DNA of 48,850 nt from Lachnospiraceae bacterium (GCA_029006155.1 JAQXGF010000030.1:1-48850), one strand, 5' to 3'; numbered from the stretch's first letter, positions 34,904 through 42,737 are shown. The notes: generated by a model from the sequence alone, not told the origin. A program made the numbers and translations.

Positions 34904-36538
34904 CTATTCTCTCGCTGTATTCAGCAAAAGCTCGCTTCCGCTCGCCTCTGCGATATTCATCACATGGTTGACAATTCGTGTCAGGCTGTTCAGTGACTCG
35001 ATAAACGTCAGTCCCTGCTCAAACGTACAGGTCTTCTCCTGCAGACGCTCCATGTGATTGCTCTGCGCCTTGACCGCCAGCTTCATGATCGTGCGCTCCT
35101 CCAGCTTCATATCCAGCCAGCCCTCCGGAGTCGGGCGCTGCCCGCGGAACAGCTTCATGGTCTTATCGAGCAGGTCCATATCCATCTGATAGATCTGACG
35201 CAGCTCCTCCTGTGCGGCCTGCGAATAGCCCTGCCCCATCTCCACGCATTTTTCCGTCTGCACGAGAATCTTGATCGCATGGTCACCGATCTGCTCCAGA
35301 TCGTTGATGACGTGGAACACACATCCCATGTAATTGGAGACGCTCTGCGGCAACTGCAATGCATTTACCTTGGTCAGATAATCCGTAATCTCGGAGGCCA
35401 GATAGTCGATGACCTGCTCCCGCTCCCGAATTATATTCGCCGACATAATGTCATTCTGGATCAGCCCTTCTGCCGCGTCCGATACATTCTTGCGGACGAT
35501 GTCGCACATACGCTCCACCTCACGTCCGACCTGCAAAGACAGTACCGCCGGAGATCCGACCATGTTCGGGTCGATATATTCAAAACGAAATGCACTCTCG
35601 TGCGCCTGCTTCGGAATAATCCGGTATGTCCACTTTACAACGATATTTACGAGCGGCAGCAGGATCACACCGGTCACGACCTTGAAGATGATATGGTAGA
35701 CCGCGATCTGAAATACCGGATCCGGAATCATCTGCTCAATCAGCTGTGTGATCGGAAACAGAATCGTAAGCGGAATAAACAGGATCGCACCTACGATATT
35801 AAAGATCAGATAAATACAGGCTGCACGCTTCGCATTGTTCTTCGCATTCAGCGCGGAGAGCAACGGCGGCGTGGAAGAACCGACGTTGATACCGCAGATG
35901 ACAAACGCAGCGAAATACAGCGGCATCAGTCCCTGCATGGCAAGTGCCTGCAAAACACCGACTGCAGCCGAAGAACTCTGAATGACAGCGCAGAGGATGA
36001 CTCCGACTACAAACCCAAGCAGCGGATTCTTCGCATTCAGAATGAACTCCTGAAATGCCTGTGAATCTTTCAACGGTGACATGGCCTGGCTCATCGTATG
36101 AAGTCCCTGGAACAGAATACCAAAGCCAAGGATGACCTGACCGACATAGCGATTGCGCTTTTTCTTGGAATACAGAAGCATGACAGCTCCGACACAGATG
36201 CAGATCGGTGCAATGCCGGATACGTCCAGCGCGATCAGGATACTCGTGATGGTCGTACCGATGTTCGCTCCGAAGATAACTCCGGTCGCCTGCGCAAGAT
36301 CCATGATCTCAGCATTGATAAAGCCCATTACCATGACCGTCGTAGCCGAGGAAGACTGAATCACGATGGTAACAAGTGCACCGAGCAGAAAGCCCATGAT
36401 CCGGTTGCGCGTCAGCTTTTCGAGCAACTCCTTCATCTTCGGACCTGCCGCGAGCTCAAGCCCTTCTCCCATGTACTTCATACCGAACAGGAATGCGCCT
36501 AATCCTCCAAGCAACGCAATAATACTGTTAATCCCCAT
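34904..36538 (-). CDS. Na+/phosphate cotransporter with PhoU-like tail
   Basis: 544 residues. Two inverted halves carry the signature QSSSATT (TIVIQSSSATTVMV) and VIQSSSAAVGV; GANIGTTITS and GINVGSSTPPLLSALN are also present. The last ~200 residues are a PhoU-like helical region (EVERMCDIVRKNVSDAAEGL and later). This is the NptA/YjbB type that imports or exports phosphate with sodium. The start ATG at 36538 matches the family N-terminus; the only strong SD lies 30 bases away, with a GGGAAA/TTTCCC hairpin between. A Pho box precedes it. Confidence 0.92.
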   Translation of the reverse strand: MGINSIIALLGGLGAFLFGMKYMGEGLELAAGPKMKELLEKLTRNRIMGFLLGALVTIVIQSSSATTVMVMGFINAEIMDLAQATGVIFGANIGTTITSILIALDVSGIAPICICVGAVMLLYSKKKRNRYVGQVILGFGILFQGLHTMSQAMSPLKDSQAFQEFILNAKNPLLGFVVGVILCAVIQSSSAAVGVLQALAMQGLMPLYFAAFVICGINVGSSTPPLLSALNAKNNAKRAACIYLIFNIVGAILFIPLTILFPITQLIEQMIPDPVFQIAVYHIIFKVVTGVILLPLVNIVVKWTYRIIPKQAHESAFRFEYIDPNMVGSPAVLSLQVGREVERMCDIVRKNVSDAAEGLIQNDIMSANIIREREQVIDYLASEITDYLTKVNALQLPQSVSNYMGCVFHVINDLEQIGDHAIKILVQTEKCVEMGQGYSQAAQEELRQIYQMDMDLLDKTMKLFRGQRPTPEGWLDMKLEERTIMKLAVKAQSNHMERLQEKTCTFEQGLTFIESLNSLTRIVNHVMNIAEASGSELLLNTARE

Positions 36539-36664
36539 ATGCTGTTTTCTCGGGAAACCTTTTCCCTTTCCTCCTTACATGAGTATGCGATTCTCTGTCT
36601 GCCGCATGTCTGCATCCGCAGCGCCTCAGGCAAGAATCTGATTTACAAAATCGCAAATTTCATC

Positions 36665-36723
36665 AATATATAGCATAACATACTAATGTAAAGTTTGTAA
36701 AGGGGTTGTAAAAGGCATGTAAA
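36665..36723 (-). promoter_or_regulatory. Pho box and promoter of the phosphate transporter
   Basis: Four direct copies of TTTACA on the minus strand start at 36723, 36712, 36701 and 36692 (periods 11, 11, 9). The last can serve as -35 for a -10 TATATT at 36665-36670 (16-base spacer). This is the geometry of Firmicutes PhoP-activated promoters. Confidence 0.7.
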
Positions 36724-36729
36724 ATTTTG

Positions 36730-37419
36730 TTATTTTTGCAGTATCGCATAGATCTCATTTAAACTATGAATTTCAAAGTCCACCCGCACATCTGTCTCAT
36801 TTTTCAGTCCGTTTGGATTGTACCAGCAGCAGCGGAATCCGGCGTTGTTGCCACCGCGCATGTCGCTCGTCAGGGAATCGCCGACGATCAGGACATCCTC
36901 TTTTGGAATGCCCGCAAGCGCTGCAAAGACCGGCGTGAAAAATCCGATGCCCGGCTTCTCAGTCCCGATCTCATCTGAGATAAACACGCCGTCCATATAC
37001 GCCCCAAGGCCGGACTTTTCCAGCTTTGTCCGCTGTGCGACCACCGTGCCATTGGTCACGACGTACTGCCGGACTCTTCCGTGCAGGTTTTTGATGATTT
37101 CCAGTGAATTTTCTTTTTCAAAAAAGATCTCGCCGAGCTTTCGCTGATACGAATCATTAAAAGCGGCGACATCCGGGCAGGCGATTCCCTCCTGTGCAAA
37201 AAAAGTCTCGAACCGTCCGATCAGCACCTGCGGCTTCGTGATCTCCCCACGCTCCAGCGCTTCCCAGTATCTGCGGTTGATCTTCTCATACCGCGTAAGC
37301 ATCTCCTCATCCACGTCATCAATGCCAATTTCCTTCATGCAGGCCCGGATCCCGTACTCCTCAGATTTCTTAAAATCCAGAAGCGTACCGTCCACATCCC
37401 AGAGTATTGCCTGTATCAT
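36730..37419 (-). CDS. HAD-superfamily hydrolase, YjjG-like nucleotidase
   Basis: 229 residues. HAD motif I DVDGTLLDF, motif II in VVTNGT, motif III Lys with EKPGIGFFTPVF, motif IV VGDSLTSDMRGGNNAG. The helical cap and the YNPNGL near the end match YjjG-type pyrimidine nucleotidases, which dephosphorylate noncanonical dUMP/dTMP analogues. It is 66 bases downstream of the FliB-like gene on the same strand, with GAGGA before the ATG. Its stop is 6 bases from the Pho box. Confidence 0.88.
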   Translation of the reverse strand: MIQAILWDVDGTLLDFKKSEEYGIRACMKEIGIDDVDEEMLTRYEKINRRYWEALERGEITKPQVLIGRFETFFAQEGIACPDVAAFNDSYQRKLGEIFFEKENSLEIIKNLHGRVRQYVVTNGTVVAQRTKLEKSGLGAYMDGVFISDEIGTEKPGIGFFTPVFAALAGIPKEDVLIVGDSLTSDMRGGNNAGFRCCWYNPNGLKNETDVRVDFEIHSLNEIYAILQK

Positions 37420-37485
37420 ATCGTATCCTCGCTTTTCTATATTTATTTTCTGTATCTATCGCTCAGCCTGTTTACGCATTCTGTC

Positions 37486-38670
37486 CTATCCTTCGTGCAC
37501 GAGCAACTGCAGCAGCATCGGCTCAAATCCATACTCCGGCCACTCGCCCAGCACCCGCTCCATCGCGGCAAGATTCGGATCTGAATGTTCCAGCTCGCGG
37601 GAATATCGCCATGCCAGCCGCATCCGGTCCTCAAACGTCGGCAATGTCTTTCCCCGCATCCACGCGGCCATCCCAAGCTCTGATAAGATCCGCACACTCT
37701 CCACCGCCATCTGTACTTTTCGCATGGCATCTCCATCGTAGACGGCACCGCAAAAATAAGTAAACAGGAAATAGACCAGAATCTGCTCGTACTCCGTCTC
37801 CCATTCCTTCGCCACCTGTTCCCACTGCAATTCCTGCTCCAGATAAGTCGCACAGCCCTTTTCATACAGACATTTCCGGTACTCCTGCAGATCCTCCGTC
37901 CAAAGTGGATCGAGCACCTCAAATTCCCGAAACAGATCCAGCATCCTCCAGCGCACGGTGATCCAGTCCTCCAGCCATGCCCTGGCTCCCTGCTGCTGCT
38001 TGGACTGCCCGGCAAACCGAAGCAGCTTCGCATCCAGCCGTTCTCTTGCCTGCGGGCGCTGGTAGCGCTCCAGCACTGTTTCCACTTCAAAGACGCGATT
38101 CCGCTCGATCCGATTCTGGACATCGTGCGCCAGTGCAAGGATTCTCGCCATACGCAGATGCAGCGACACACTCCGATCCTGCGCCAGTTCCAGCATTACG
38201 TTTCTGCAGTCCTGTAATGCCGAATACAAAAACTCGTCAAAATCCTCCTCTGACTCCTCGCCGTCTCTCTCAATGCTTCGAAATCTGCACGTCTCCTTCT
38301 GTCCCATAATCAGCCTGGCCACCGCCGGGCAGGAAAGAGAGAGGGAAATTTCCCGTTCATTCTCATAGACTTCGACATGCTTCGGATATCGTCTGCATGT
38401 GCGACACAGTGCATCATGCCCCGCTTCGATATGGATATCACACAGATTCTCCTCGTTTAAAAATGCACATCTGCCATGATACTGCTGGAAAGTGCCATTC
38501 TCCCAGTCAATCGAATTTTTCAGCCGGTTTCCAAAACTTCCTTTATAATTGCGGTATTTTTCCTGCGTCTTCTCATCAATCACGATCTGCCATCCCGCAC
38601 AGCATGTCGCCGGACAGGCGGATGCCAGACACTGAAACTGATTATAATATTCTGGTATCGTATAAATCAT
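37486..38670 (-). CDS. FliB-like lysine N-methylase
   Basis: 394 residues. The Cys-rich start (CLASACPATCCAGWQIVIDEKT, then CAFLNEENLCDIHIEAGHDALCRTCRRYP) is the hallmark of the flagellin lysine-N-methylase family, proposed to bind a metal or iron-sulfur cofactor. In Salmonella FliB methylates lysines of flagellin; in clostridia homologues are often far from flagellar genes, as here, and the substrate is open. The ATG at 38670 has AGGAG. A terminator upstream isolates it from the OadG-like gene. Confidence 0.85.
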   Translation of the reverse strand: MIYTIPEYYNQFQCLASACPATCCAGWQIVIDEKTQEKYRNYKGSFGNRLKNSIDWENGTFQQYHGRCAFLNEENLCDIHIEAGHDALCRTCRRYPKHVEVYENEREISLSLSCPAVARLIMGQKETCRFRSIERDGEESEEDFDEFLYSALQDCRNVMLELAQDRSVSLHLRMARILALAHDVQNRIERNRVFEVETVLERYQRPQARERLDAKLLRFAGQSKQQQGARAWLEDWITVRWRMLDLFREFEVLDPLWTEDLQEYRKCLYEKGCATYLEQELQWEQVAKEWETEYEQILVYFLFTYFCGAVYDGDAMRKVQMAVESVRILSELGMAAWMRGKTLPTFEDRMRLAWRYSRELEHSDPNLAAMERVLGEWPEYGFEPMLLQLLVHEG

Positions 38671-38689
38671 ATGGCTCTCCTATCATTCC

Positions 38690-38723
38690 AAAAAAGGCAG
38701 CATAGATGTGATGCTATGCTGCC
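38690..38723 (-). terminator. terminator of the oadB/oadG-like unit
   Basis: GGCAGCATAG (38696-38705) pairs with CTATGCTGCC (38714-38723), followed by TTTTTT on the minus strand. Confidence 0.9.
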
Positions 38724-38772
38724 CCTGCAAAGTTACACGATTTTATTTTACCACATTCCGACCGATTCGCAA

Positions 38773-38883
38773 CTACCCAATCTTCCCCAACAGCCACACC
38801 AGCAGCAAAATCACCAGCGTCACTGCAAAGATTCCTGCCATTCCTTTTACCATAATGATCAGTGCAATTTGAATATTACTCAT
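38773..38883 (-). CDS. OadG-related small membrane subunit (36 residues)
   Basis: MSNIQIALIIMVKGMAGIFA followed by VTLVILLLVWLLGKIG and a stop: one membrane helix, with Met-Val-Lys-Gly-Met before it as in OadG-type gamma subunits of sodium-pumping decarboxylases. GGAG lies 6 bases before the ATG. It follows oadB after about 150 bases and precedes a strong terminator. It is far shorter than classical OadG (about 80 residues) and lacks the soluble tail; it fits the short OadG-related subunits known in clostridia. Likely role: assembly or stability of the OadB pump. Confidence 0.72.
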   Translation of the reverse strand: MSNIQIALIIMVKGMAGIFAVTLVILLLVWLLGKIG

Positions 38884-39037
38884 TTTTTCTCCTCTCTGAT
38901 ACTTCTCGCATCTCCATCTTTTCATTTTTACTTTTCTCATCTATAAATGAACCAATACCTGAATTTAAGTGCACAGTCTTTCAGATTTACTCCTTTATAG
39001 TTCTATTTTTCTCTGCAAATTGATGCACTCAGACTCA

Positions 39038-40174
39038 TCACAGAAATGCCGTCACCAGCTTTATCACAAGCCCTCCCGCGATGACCGATGCCACCTGCCC
39101 GGAAACATTCGCCCCTGCCGCATGCATCAGTAGAATATTGGTCGGATCTTCCTGCAGTGCCATCTTCTGAATTACACGTGAGGACATCGGAAATGCGGAG
39201 ATCCCGGCCGCTCCGATCATTGGGTTGATCTTCTCCTTCCGGAAAAGATTTAACAGCTTGGCAAGCAGTACCCCTCCGATCGAATCCATCACAAAGGCAA
39301 ACAGCCCGATCGCCAGAATCATCAATGTATCCCAGGTCACAAATGCCTCCGCCTGCATCCGAAATGAAATCGTAATGCCAAGCAGCAGCGTGATCAGATT
39401 CGCCAGCGTCGTCTGGGCAGCCTCCGACATCGTATTCAACACGCCACATTCCCGGATCAGATTACCGAACATCAAAAATCCAACAAGAGCCACGGACGTC
39501 GGTGCGACCAGCCCGACTACCATCGTCACGACGATCGGAAATGCGATGCGCATTGATTTGCTGACGTTCTTCGGCTCATAGTGCATGTGAATCTGGCGTT
39601 CCTTTTGCGTCGTCACGAGCCGGATCGCCATTGGCTGAATCAGTGGTACGAGTGCCATATAGGAATACGCTGCCACTGCGATCGCTCCGATATAATCTGA
39701 TTTCAACATCTGAGAGACTAAAATGGAAGTAGGCCCATCTGCTGCCCCGATTACCGCGATCGATGCCGCATTTTTCAGATCAAATCCAAGCAGCACAGCC
39801 AGTAAAAGCGCTGCAAAAATGCCAAATTGTGCACCTGCCCCAAATAAAAACAGACTCGGATTTGCCAGTAACGGGCCAAAGTCAATCATCGCGCCGATCC
39901 CGATAAACAGCAGAATCGGCATCGCCTCAGAGACATCGATTCCCGTCTCAAACAGCCATTGAATGATTCCTTTGCTCTCCCCGACGCCACTTAGCACCTG
40001 ATTGATGACGCCACTCTGTGGAAGGTTCACCAGGATCGCTCCGAACCCCATCGGCAGCAGCAGCGACGGCTCATAATCCTTTTTAATCGCCAGCCAGATC
40101 AGCAAAATGCCTACCCCATACATCACGATCTGTTCCCAGCTAAGCATGCTGATTCCATCCAGTAAAAATTCCAT
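39038..40174 (-). CDS. Na+-translocating decarboxylase beta subunit (OadB-like)
   Basis: 378 residues with about ten membrane segments. Conserved GVGILLIWLAIKKDYEPSLLLPMGFGAILVNLP at the start, MPILLFIGIGAMIDFGPLLANP, IGAADGPTSILV with the ion-binding Asp, and GISAFPMSSRVIQK near the end. Beta subunits couple decarboxylation of a biotin-bound carboxylate to Na+ export. No alpha (carboxyltransferase) or biotin carrier gene is nearby, so the partner is elsewhere. The ATG at 40174 has AAGGAAGGAG. Its leader contains a Mn2+ riboswitch, terminator and a hairpin repeat. Confidence 0.93.
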   Translation of the reverse strand: MEFLLDGISMLSWEQIVMYGVGILLIWLAIKKDYEPSLLLPMGFGAILVNLPQSGVINQVLSGVGESKGIIQWLFETGIDVSEAMPILLFIGIGAMIDFGPLLANPSLFLFGAGAQFGIFAALLLAVLLGFDLKNAASIAVIGAADGPTSILVSQMLKSDYIGAIAVAAYSYMALVPLIQPMAIRLVTTQKERQIHMHYEPKNVSKSMRIAFPIVVTMVVGLVAPTSVALVGFLMFGNLIRECGVLNTMSEAAQTTLANLITLLLGITISFRMQAEAFVTWDTLMILAIGLFAFVMDSIGGVLLAKLLNLFRKEKINPMIGAAGISAFPMSSRVIQKMALQEDPTNILLMHAAGANVSGQVASVIAGGLVIKLVTAFL

Positions 40175-40208
40175 CTGCTCCTCCTTCCTTCCGGTATATC
40201 GTCATAAA

Positions 40209-40366
40209 AAGCGGATATTCGCAATCCGCTTCGCTACTTGCTCATTAACTGAATAGCTGCTTCGCAGCTTATCAGGAGTGGTCTGTACCACTCCTGATAC
40301 AAGCAAGTCTCCCCACTGCTTATTGCTTCGCGCAATTGAAGCAGAGGACTTGCTTGATTCAGTTAA
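40209..40366 (+). repeat. composite hairpin repeat with terminal inverted repeats, copy D
   Basis: A first hairpin (AAGCGGAT with ATCCGCTT, from 40209) precedes a unit bounded by TTAACTGAAT (40245-40254) and ATTCAGTTAA (40357-40366), exact inverted 10-mers. Inside are AGCTGC-TTC-GCAGCT, a 12-bp perfect hairpin (TATCAGGAGTGG with CCACTCCTGATA) and an ATTGC/GCAAT hairpin. It lies between the riboswitch terminator and oadB. Parts recur at 3147-3198, 16918, 20603 and 31826. Confidence 0.7.
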
Positions 40367-40410
40367 AAAAAGAGACCTTTACCACAGAATTTCTCTGTGA
40401 TAAAAGTCTC
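40365..40410 (-). terminator. expression-platform terminator of the Mn2+ riboswitch
   Basis: GAGACTTTTATCACAGAG pairs with TTCTGTGGTAAAGGTCTC (40372-40410), followed by a T-run (40365-40371) on the minus strand. Its first arm overlaps the 3' strand of the aptamer stem P1. Confidence 0.85.
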
Positions 40411-40487
40411 GCTGTTTCAATCTTTGACGGGCATGCCTGCCGTACTGACGACCAAAGATCCATATCGCTATGGCGCTACTCCCTTTT
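40402..40487 (-). ncRNA. yybP-ykoY (Mn2+) riboswitch
   Basis: On the minus strand AAAGGGAGTAGCG is followed by a small hairpin, then GGTCGTCAGTACGG, a G/C hairpin, CCGTCAA and AACAGCGAGACTTTT. This is the conserved yybP-ykoY aptamer, with the GGGAGTAG and CGTCA loops that hold Mn2+. P1 (AAAAGGG with CTTTT) competes with the terminator, so Mn2+ should switch transcription on. The next gene on this strand is oadB, not a usual Mn2+ exporter gene. Confidence 0.88.
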
Positions 40488-40509
40488 ACCGGAACTTCAC
40501 TTTTTCTGG

Positions 40510-40538
40510 ATTGTAGCACGAGGTTCGTTTACCCGCAA
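40510..40538 (-). promoter_or_regulatory. promoter of the Mn2+ riboswitch transcript
   Basis: -35 TTGCGG (40533-40538), 17-base spacer, -10 TACAAT (40510-40515) on the minus strand; the start falls about 15 bases before the aptamer. Confidence 0.7.
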
Positions 40539-40594
40539 GTCTTTTTCTTCATTTTTAGCAGTTCTTTAGCTTTTCATCTGTTTTCACAACCAGC

Positions 40595-40642
40595 GCCAAC
40601 CCCACCACCGCAGCTCACTCTCGCTGTGAGGTCTTTGTTGGC
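40595..40642 (-). other. hairpin downstream of the CDF transporter gene
   Basis: GCCAAC (40595-40600) pairs with GTTGGC (40637-40642), with CTCAC/GTGAG inside. There is no T-run. No gene in 40540-40681. Confidence 0.4.
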
Positions 40643-40681
40643 TCTGCCGACGGTGGAAAACATCTTATCACCATATTTTCT

Positions 40682-41629
40682 TCACGCAGCCTTCTCGTAC
40701 GGATTCACATGCACCATCACATGTTTGATATTCGAAAAATCATGCTCCAGTCCATCATGTACACGCTCTGCAATCGCATGTGCCTCCCGCAGGCTCAGAT
40801 CAGCATCAACGGAAATCTCCACATCTACATAGACCTTTTCCCCAAAAATTCTGGTGCGCAGCAGGTCAATCCCGCAAACGCCCTCCTGGCCTTTGATATA
40901 GTCCCGTACCATCTCCGTATATGCATCATCACAGGCACTATCCGTCAGCTTCTTAATCGCATCCCGGAAAATGTCAACTGCCACCTTCAGAATAAAGAGG
41001 CAGATGATCACACTCGCGATCGGATCCAGTACCGGGAAACCAGCCCGTGCACCGACGATACCAATCAGAGAACCGATCGAAGAAAATGCATCCGAGCGGT
41101 GATGCCACGCATCCGCCATGAATGCCGAGGACTGAATCTTTTTCGCACAGGCCCGCGTATACCAGAACATCGCTTCTTTCGCTACAATCGAAACGATCGC
41201 CGCGATCAGCGGAAGCATTCCCGGAACCGTCAGATCCTCATAATGACCGCCTATGATTTTCTCTACGCCTACGGATCCGATTCCAATGCCCGTTACAAAC
41301 AAAATGCCAGCCAGAATCTCTGACGAAATACATTCAAACTTCTCATGTCCATACTGATGATCCGCATCCGCACCACGTTTTGAGATCCTGACACCGATCA
41401 TTGCGATAAACGTCGCCAATACATCTGATAATGAATGGATCGCATCTGAAATCATTGCTCCAGAGCTTCCCACCAGACCTGCAATCAGCTTAAACGCCGA
41501 CAGCAGTACATTTCCCGCGATGCCCACGGTGGACATCTGTGCCACAATTTTCTTTTCTTCTGCTTCAGAGACCGTTTTATTCGTCTTGCTCTGTGCAGAC
41601 ACAATCGTTTTACTTCCTTCTTGTTCCAT
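40682..41629 (-). CDS. cation diffusion facilitator (CDF) metal exporter
   Basis: 315 residues, six membrane segments, C-terminal metal-sensing domain (VYVDVEISVDADLSLREAHAIAERVHDGLEHDFSNIKHVMVHVNPYE). The transport site reads H65-SLS-D69 and H176-HRS-D180, the HD-HD type, common for Zn2+ or Co2+ rather than Mn2+. It exports divalent metal by proton exchange. A NiCo riboswitch with terminator lies upstream, so Co2+ or Ni2+ should induce it. The ATG at 41629 has AAGGAAGG. Confidence 0.94.
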   Translation of the reverse strand: MEQEGSKTIVSAQSKTNKTVSEAEEKKIVAQMSTVGIAGNVLLSAFKLIAGLVGSSGAMISDAIHSLSDVLATFIAMIGVRISKRGADADHQYGHEKFECISSEILAGILFVTGIGIGSVGVEKIIGGHYEDLTVPGMLPLIAAIVSIVAKEAMFWYTRACAKKIQSSAFMADAWHHRSDAFSSIGSLIGIVGARAGFPVLDPIASVIICLFILKVAVDIFRDAIKKLTDSACDDAYTEMVRDYIKGQEGVCGIDLLRTRIFGEKVYVDVEISVDADLSLREAHAIAERVHDGLEHDFSNIKHVMVHVNPYEKAA

Positions 41630-41683
41630 ATCAGGTAACCTTCCTTTCCTTAAAGAGCGCTCTGCCGTTCTTCCTTTCAGGGT

Positions 41684-41744
41684 AAAAAAATAACACCCCG
41701 AAACGATAGTAAAAAGTACTTTCTACTGTCCCGCAGATGTTATG
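41684..41744 (-). terminator. expression-platform terminator of the NiCo riboswitch
   Basis: A long hairpin (ATAACATCTGCGGGACAGTA, loop, and its complement) is followed by TTTTTTT (41684-41690) on the minus strand. The 5' arm includes GGGACAGT of the aptamer, so ligand binding and termination exclude each other. Confidence 0.85.
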
Positions 41745-41797
41745 TTACCTGCTGTCGCGAATGCAACCCGGTGATAGGAATCCTACACCTGATCAGT
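41725..41797 (-). ncRNA. NiCo (czcD) riboswitch aptamer
   Basis: The minus strand reads ACTGATCAGG, a hairpin, TCACCGGGTTGC-ATTC-GCGACAGCAGG, then ACATCTGCGGGACAGT. The four-helix order and the conserved CTGA-CAGG, CCGGG-TTGC, GCGACAGCAG and CTGCGGGACAG blocks match the NiCo class. It precedes a CDF exporter gene, its typical target. Confidence 0.85.
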
Positions 41798-41839
41798 TTG
41801 TACTGTAGCTTATTGCAGTGCAAATTATTGGTTGCTCCT

Positions 41840-41868
41840 ATCTTATTACACAAAATAGCGGATGTCAA
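41840..41868 (-). promoter_or_regulatory. promoter of the CDF transporter transcript
   Basis: -35 TTGACA (41863-41868), 17-base spacer, -10 TAAGAT (41840-41845). Confidence 0.75.
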
Positions 41869-41927
41869 ACCATTTTTCACGATTCATCCGCTAATCTTTT
41901 CTAGCGTTTTCAAACCTTTTTCCTGTC

Positions 41928-42557
41928 CTACTGACACATGATACACGTCTCTGCCTGATGTTTTACCTGGGTATTCTCACTAATCAGCTTCTGAAAATCC
42001 GGCCAGGAAAAGCGATGATAGGTAATGCCGAAATCGTCTTCCTCTACACAGTACACATATGCATCGATCTGCGAATCCTCCGACGTCTGCTTCGCATCCT
42101 TCTCTGCGCAGAAATAGAATACGATCCCAAGTCCCTCTGCCTCCCGATCCTCTTTTACATAAGTCTCGTTTCCTGCCGCTGCCGCGTCCGCAAAACACTG
42201 CTCCACCGCCTGCATCGACGGCTCCAGCCCGGTGATCACACCCAGAAAACTTCTCAAAAATGCAGAATCCGGCTCATTTTCATGAATATACGTACATCCC
42301 TCCGCCGGAACTGCGACACAGTAGCGGTCTCCTGCATTCGAAATCTGCACACCGCCAAGCCGCTCCTTTGTCTCCTCTGAAAATTCCTGCAGCGCTTCCT
42401 TTAAAGATGCTTCCGTCCAGCCTTCCGAAAGCTCCAGCAGCCCCGCCAGCGACACATCCGGATAATACAACTTCATCTCCTCGCTGCGGTATCCGATCTT
42501 CATCTGCCATTCCTTTACTGTATCTGTAATATGACGTTCCAACGCATTTGTGTTCAT
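41928..42557 (-). CDS. DUF3877 family protein
   Basis: 209 residues, soluble and acidic, with no signal or membrane segment. The N-terminus (LERHITDTVKEWQMKIGYRSEEMKLYYPDVSLAGLL) and C-terminal FSWPDFQKLISENTQVKHQAETCIMC fit the DUF3877 family of Lachnospiraceae. Function unknown. The ATG at 42557 has AAGGAG. It has a strong promoter and a ~115-base leader with ATATCG/CGATAT arms that I do not recognise as a known riboswitch. It is the last ordinary chromosomal gene before the accessory region. Confidence 0.75.
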   Translation of the reverse strand: MNTNALERHITDTVKEWQMKIGYRSEEMKLYYPDVSLAGLLELSEGWTEASLKEALQEFSEETKERLGGVQISNAGDRYCVAVPAEGCTYIHENEPDSAFLRSFLGVITGLEPSMQAVEQCFADAAAAGNETYVKEDREAEGLGIVFYFCAEKDAKQTSEDSQIDAYVYCVEEDDFGITYHRFSWPDFQKLISENTQVKHQAETCIMCQ

Positions 42558-42682
42558 CTATTTTCTCCTTCTATCTACTACAATATCGTTACAATTAACA
42601 CCCTTTACAGCCGGTGCAACTATCTCACTTTTGAAGGTCAGATATCGACTGTTCTGCCCGATATTTCTGTTAGTCGCCTCTC

Positions 42683-42712
42683 ATTATAGCTTCCCAGCGC
42701 TTTCATTGTCAA
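42683..42712 (-). promoter_or_regulatory. promoter of the DUF3877 gene
   Basis: Consensus -35 TTGACA (42707-42712), 18-base spacer, consensus -10 TATAAT (42683-42688). Confidence 0.8.
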
Positions 42713-42737
42713 TCCTCTTCGCCAATCTGAACTTTTT

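Noticed and set aside
35054-36064. 336-codon plus-strand frame opposite the Na/phosphate transporter
   Set aside because: Shadow; Arg/Leu/Gln-rich translation with no recognisable domain.
40209-40366. CRISPR array
   Set aside because: The repeats are hairpin modules of differing sequence without regular repeat-spacer spacing; no cas genes in the window.
42558-42682. Riboswitch in the DUF3877 leader
   Set aside because: The leader has a short ATATCG/CGATAT pairing only; no conserved core of a class I know and no terminator or SD-hiding platform seen.
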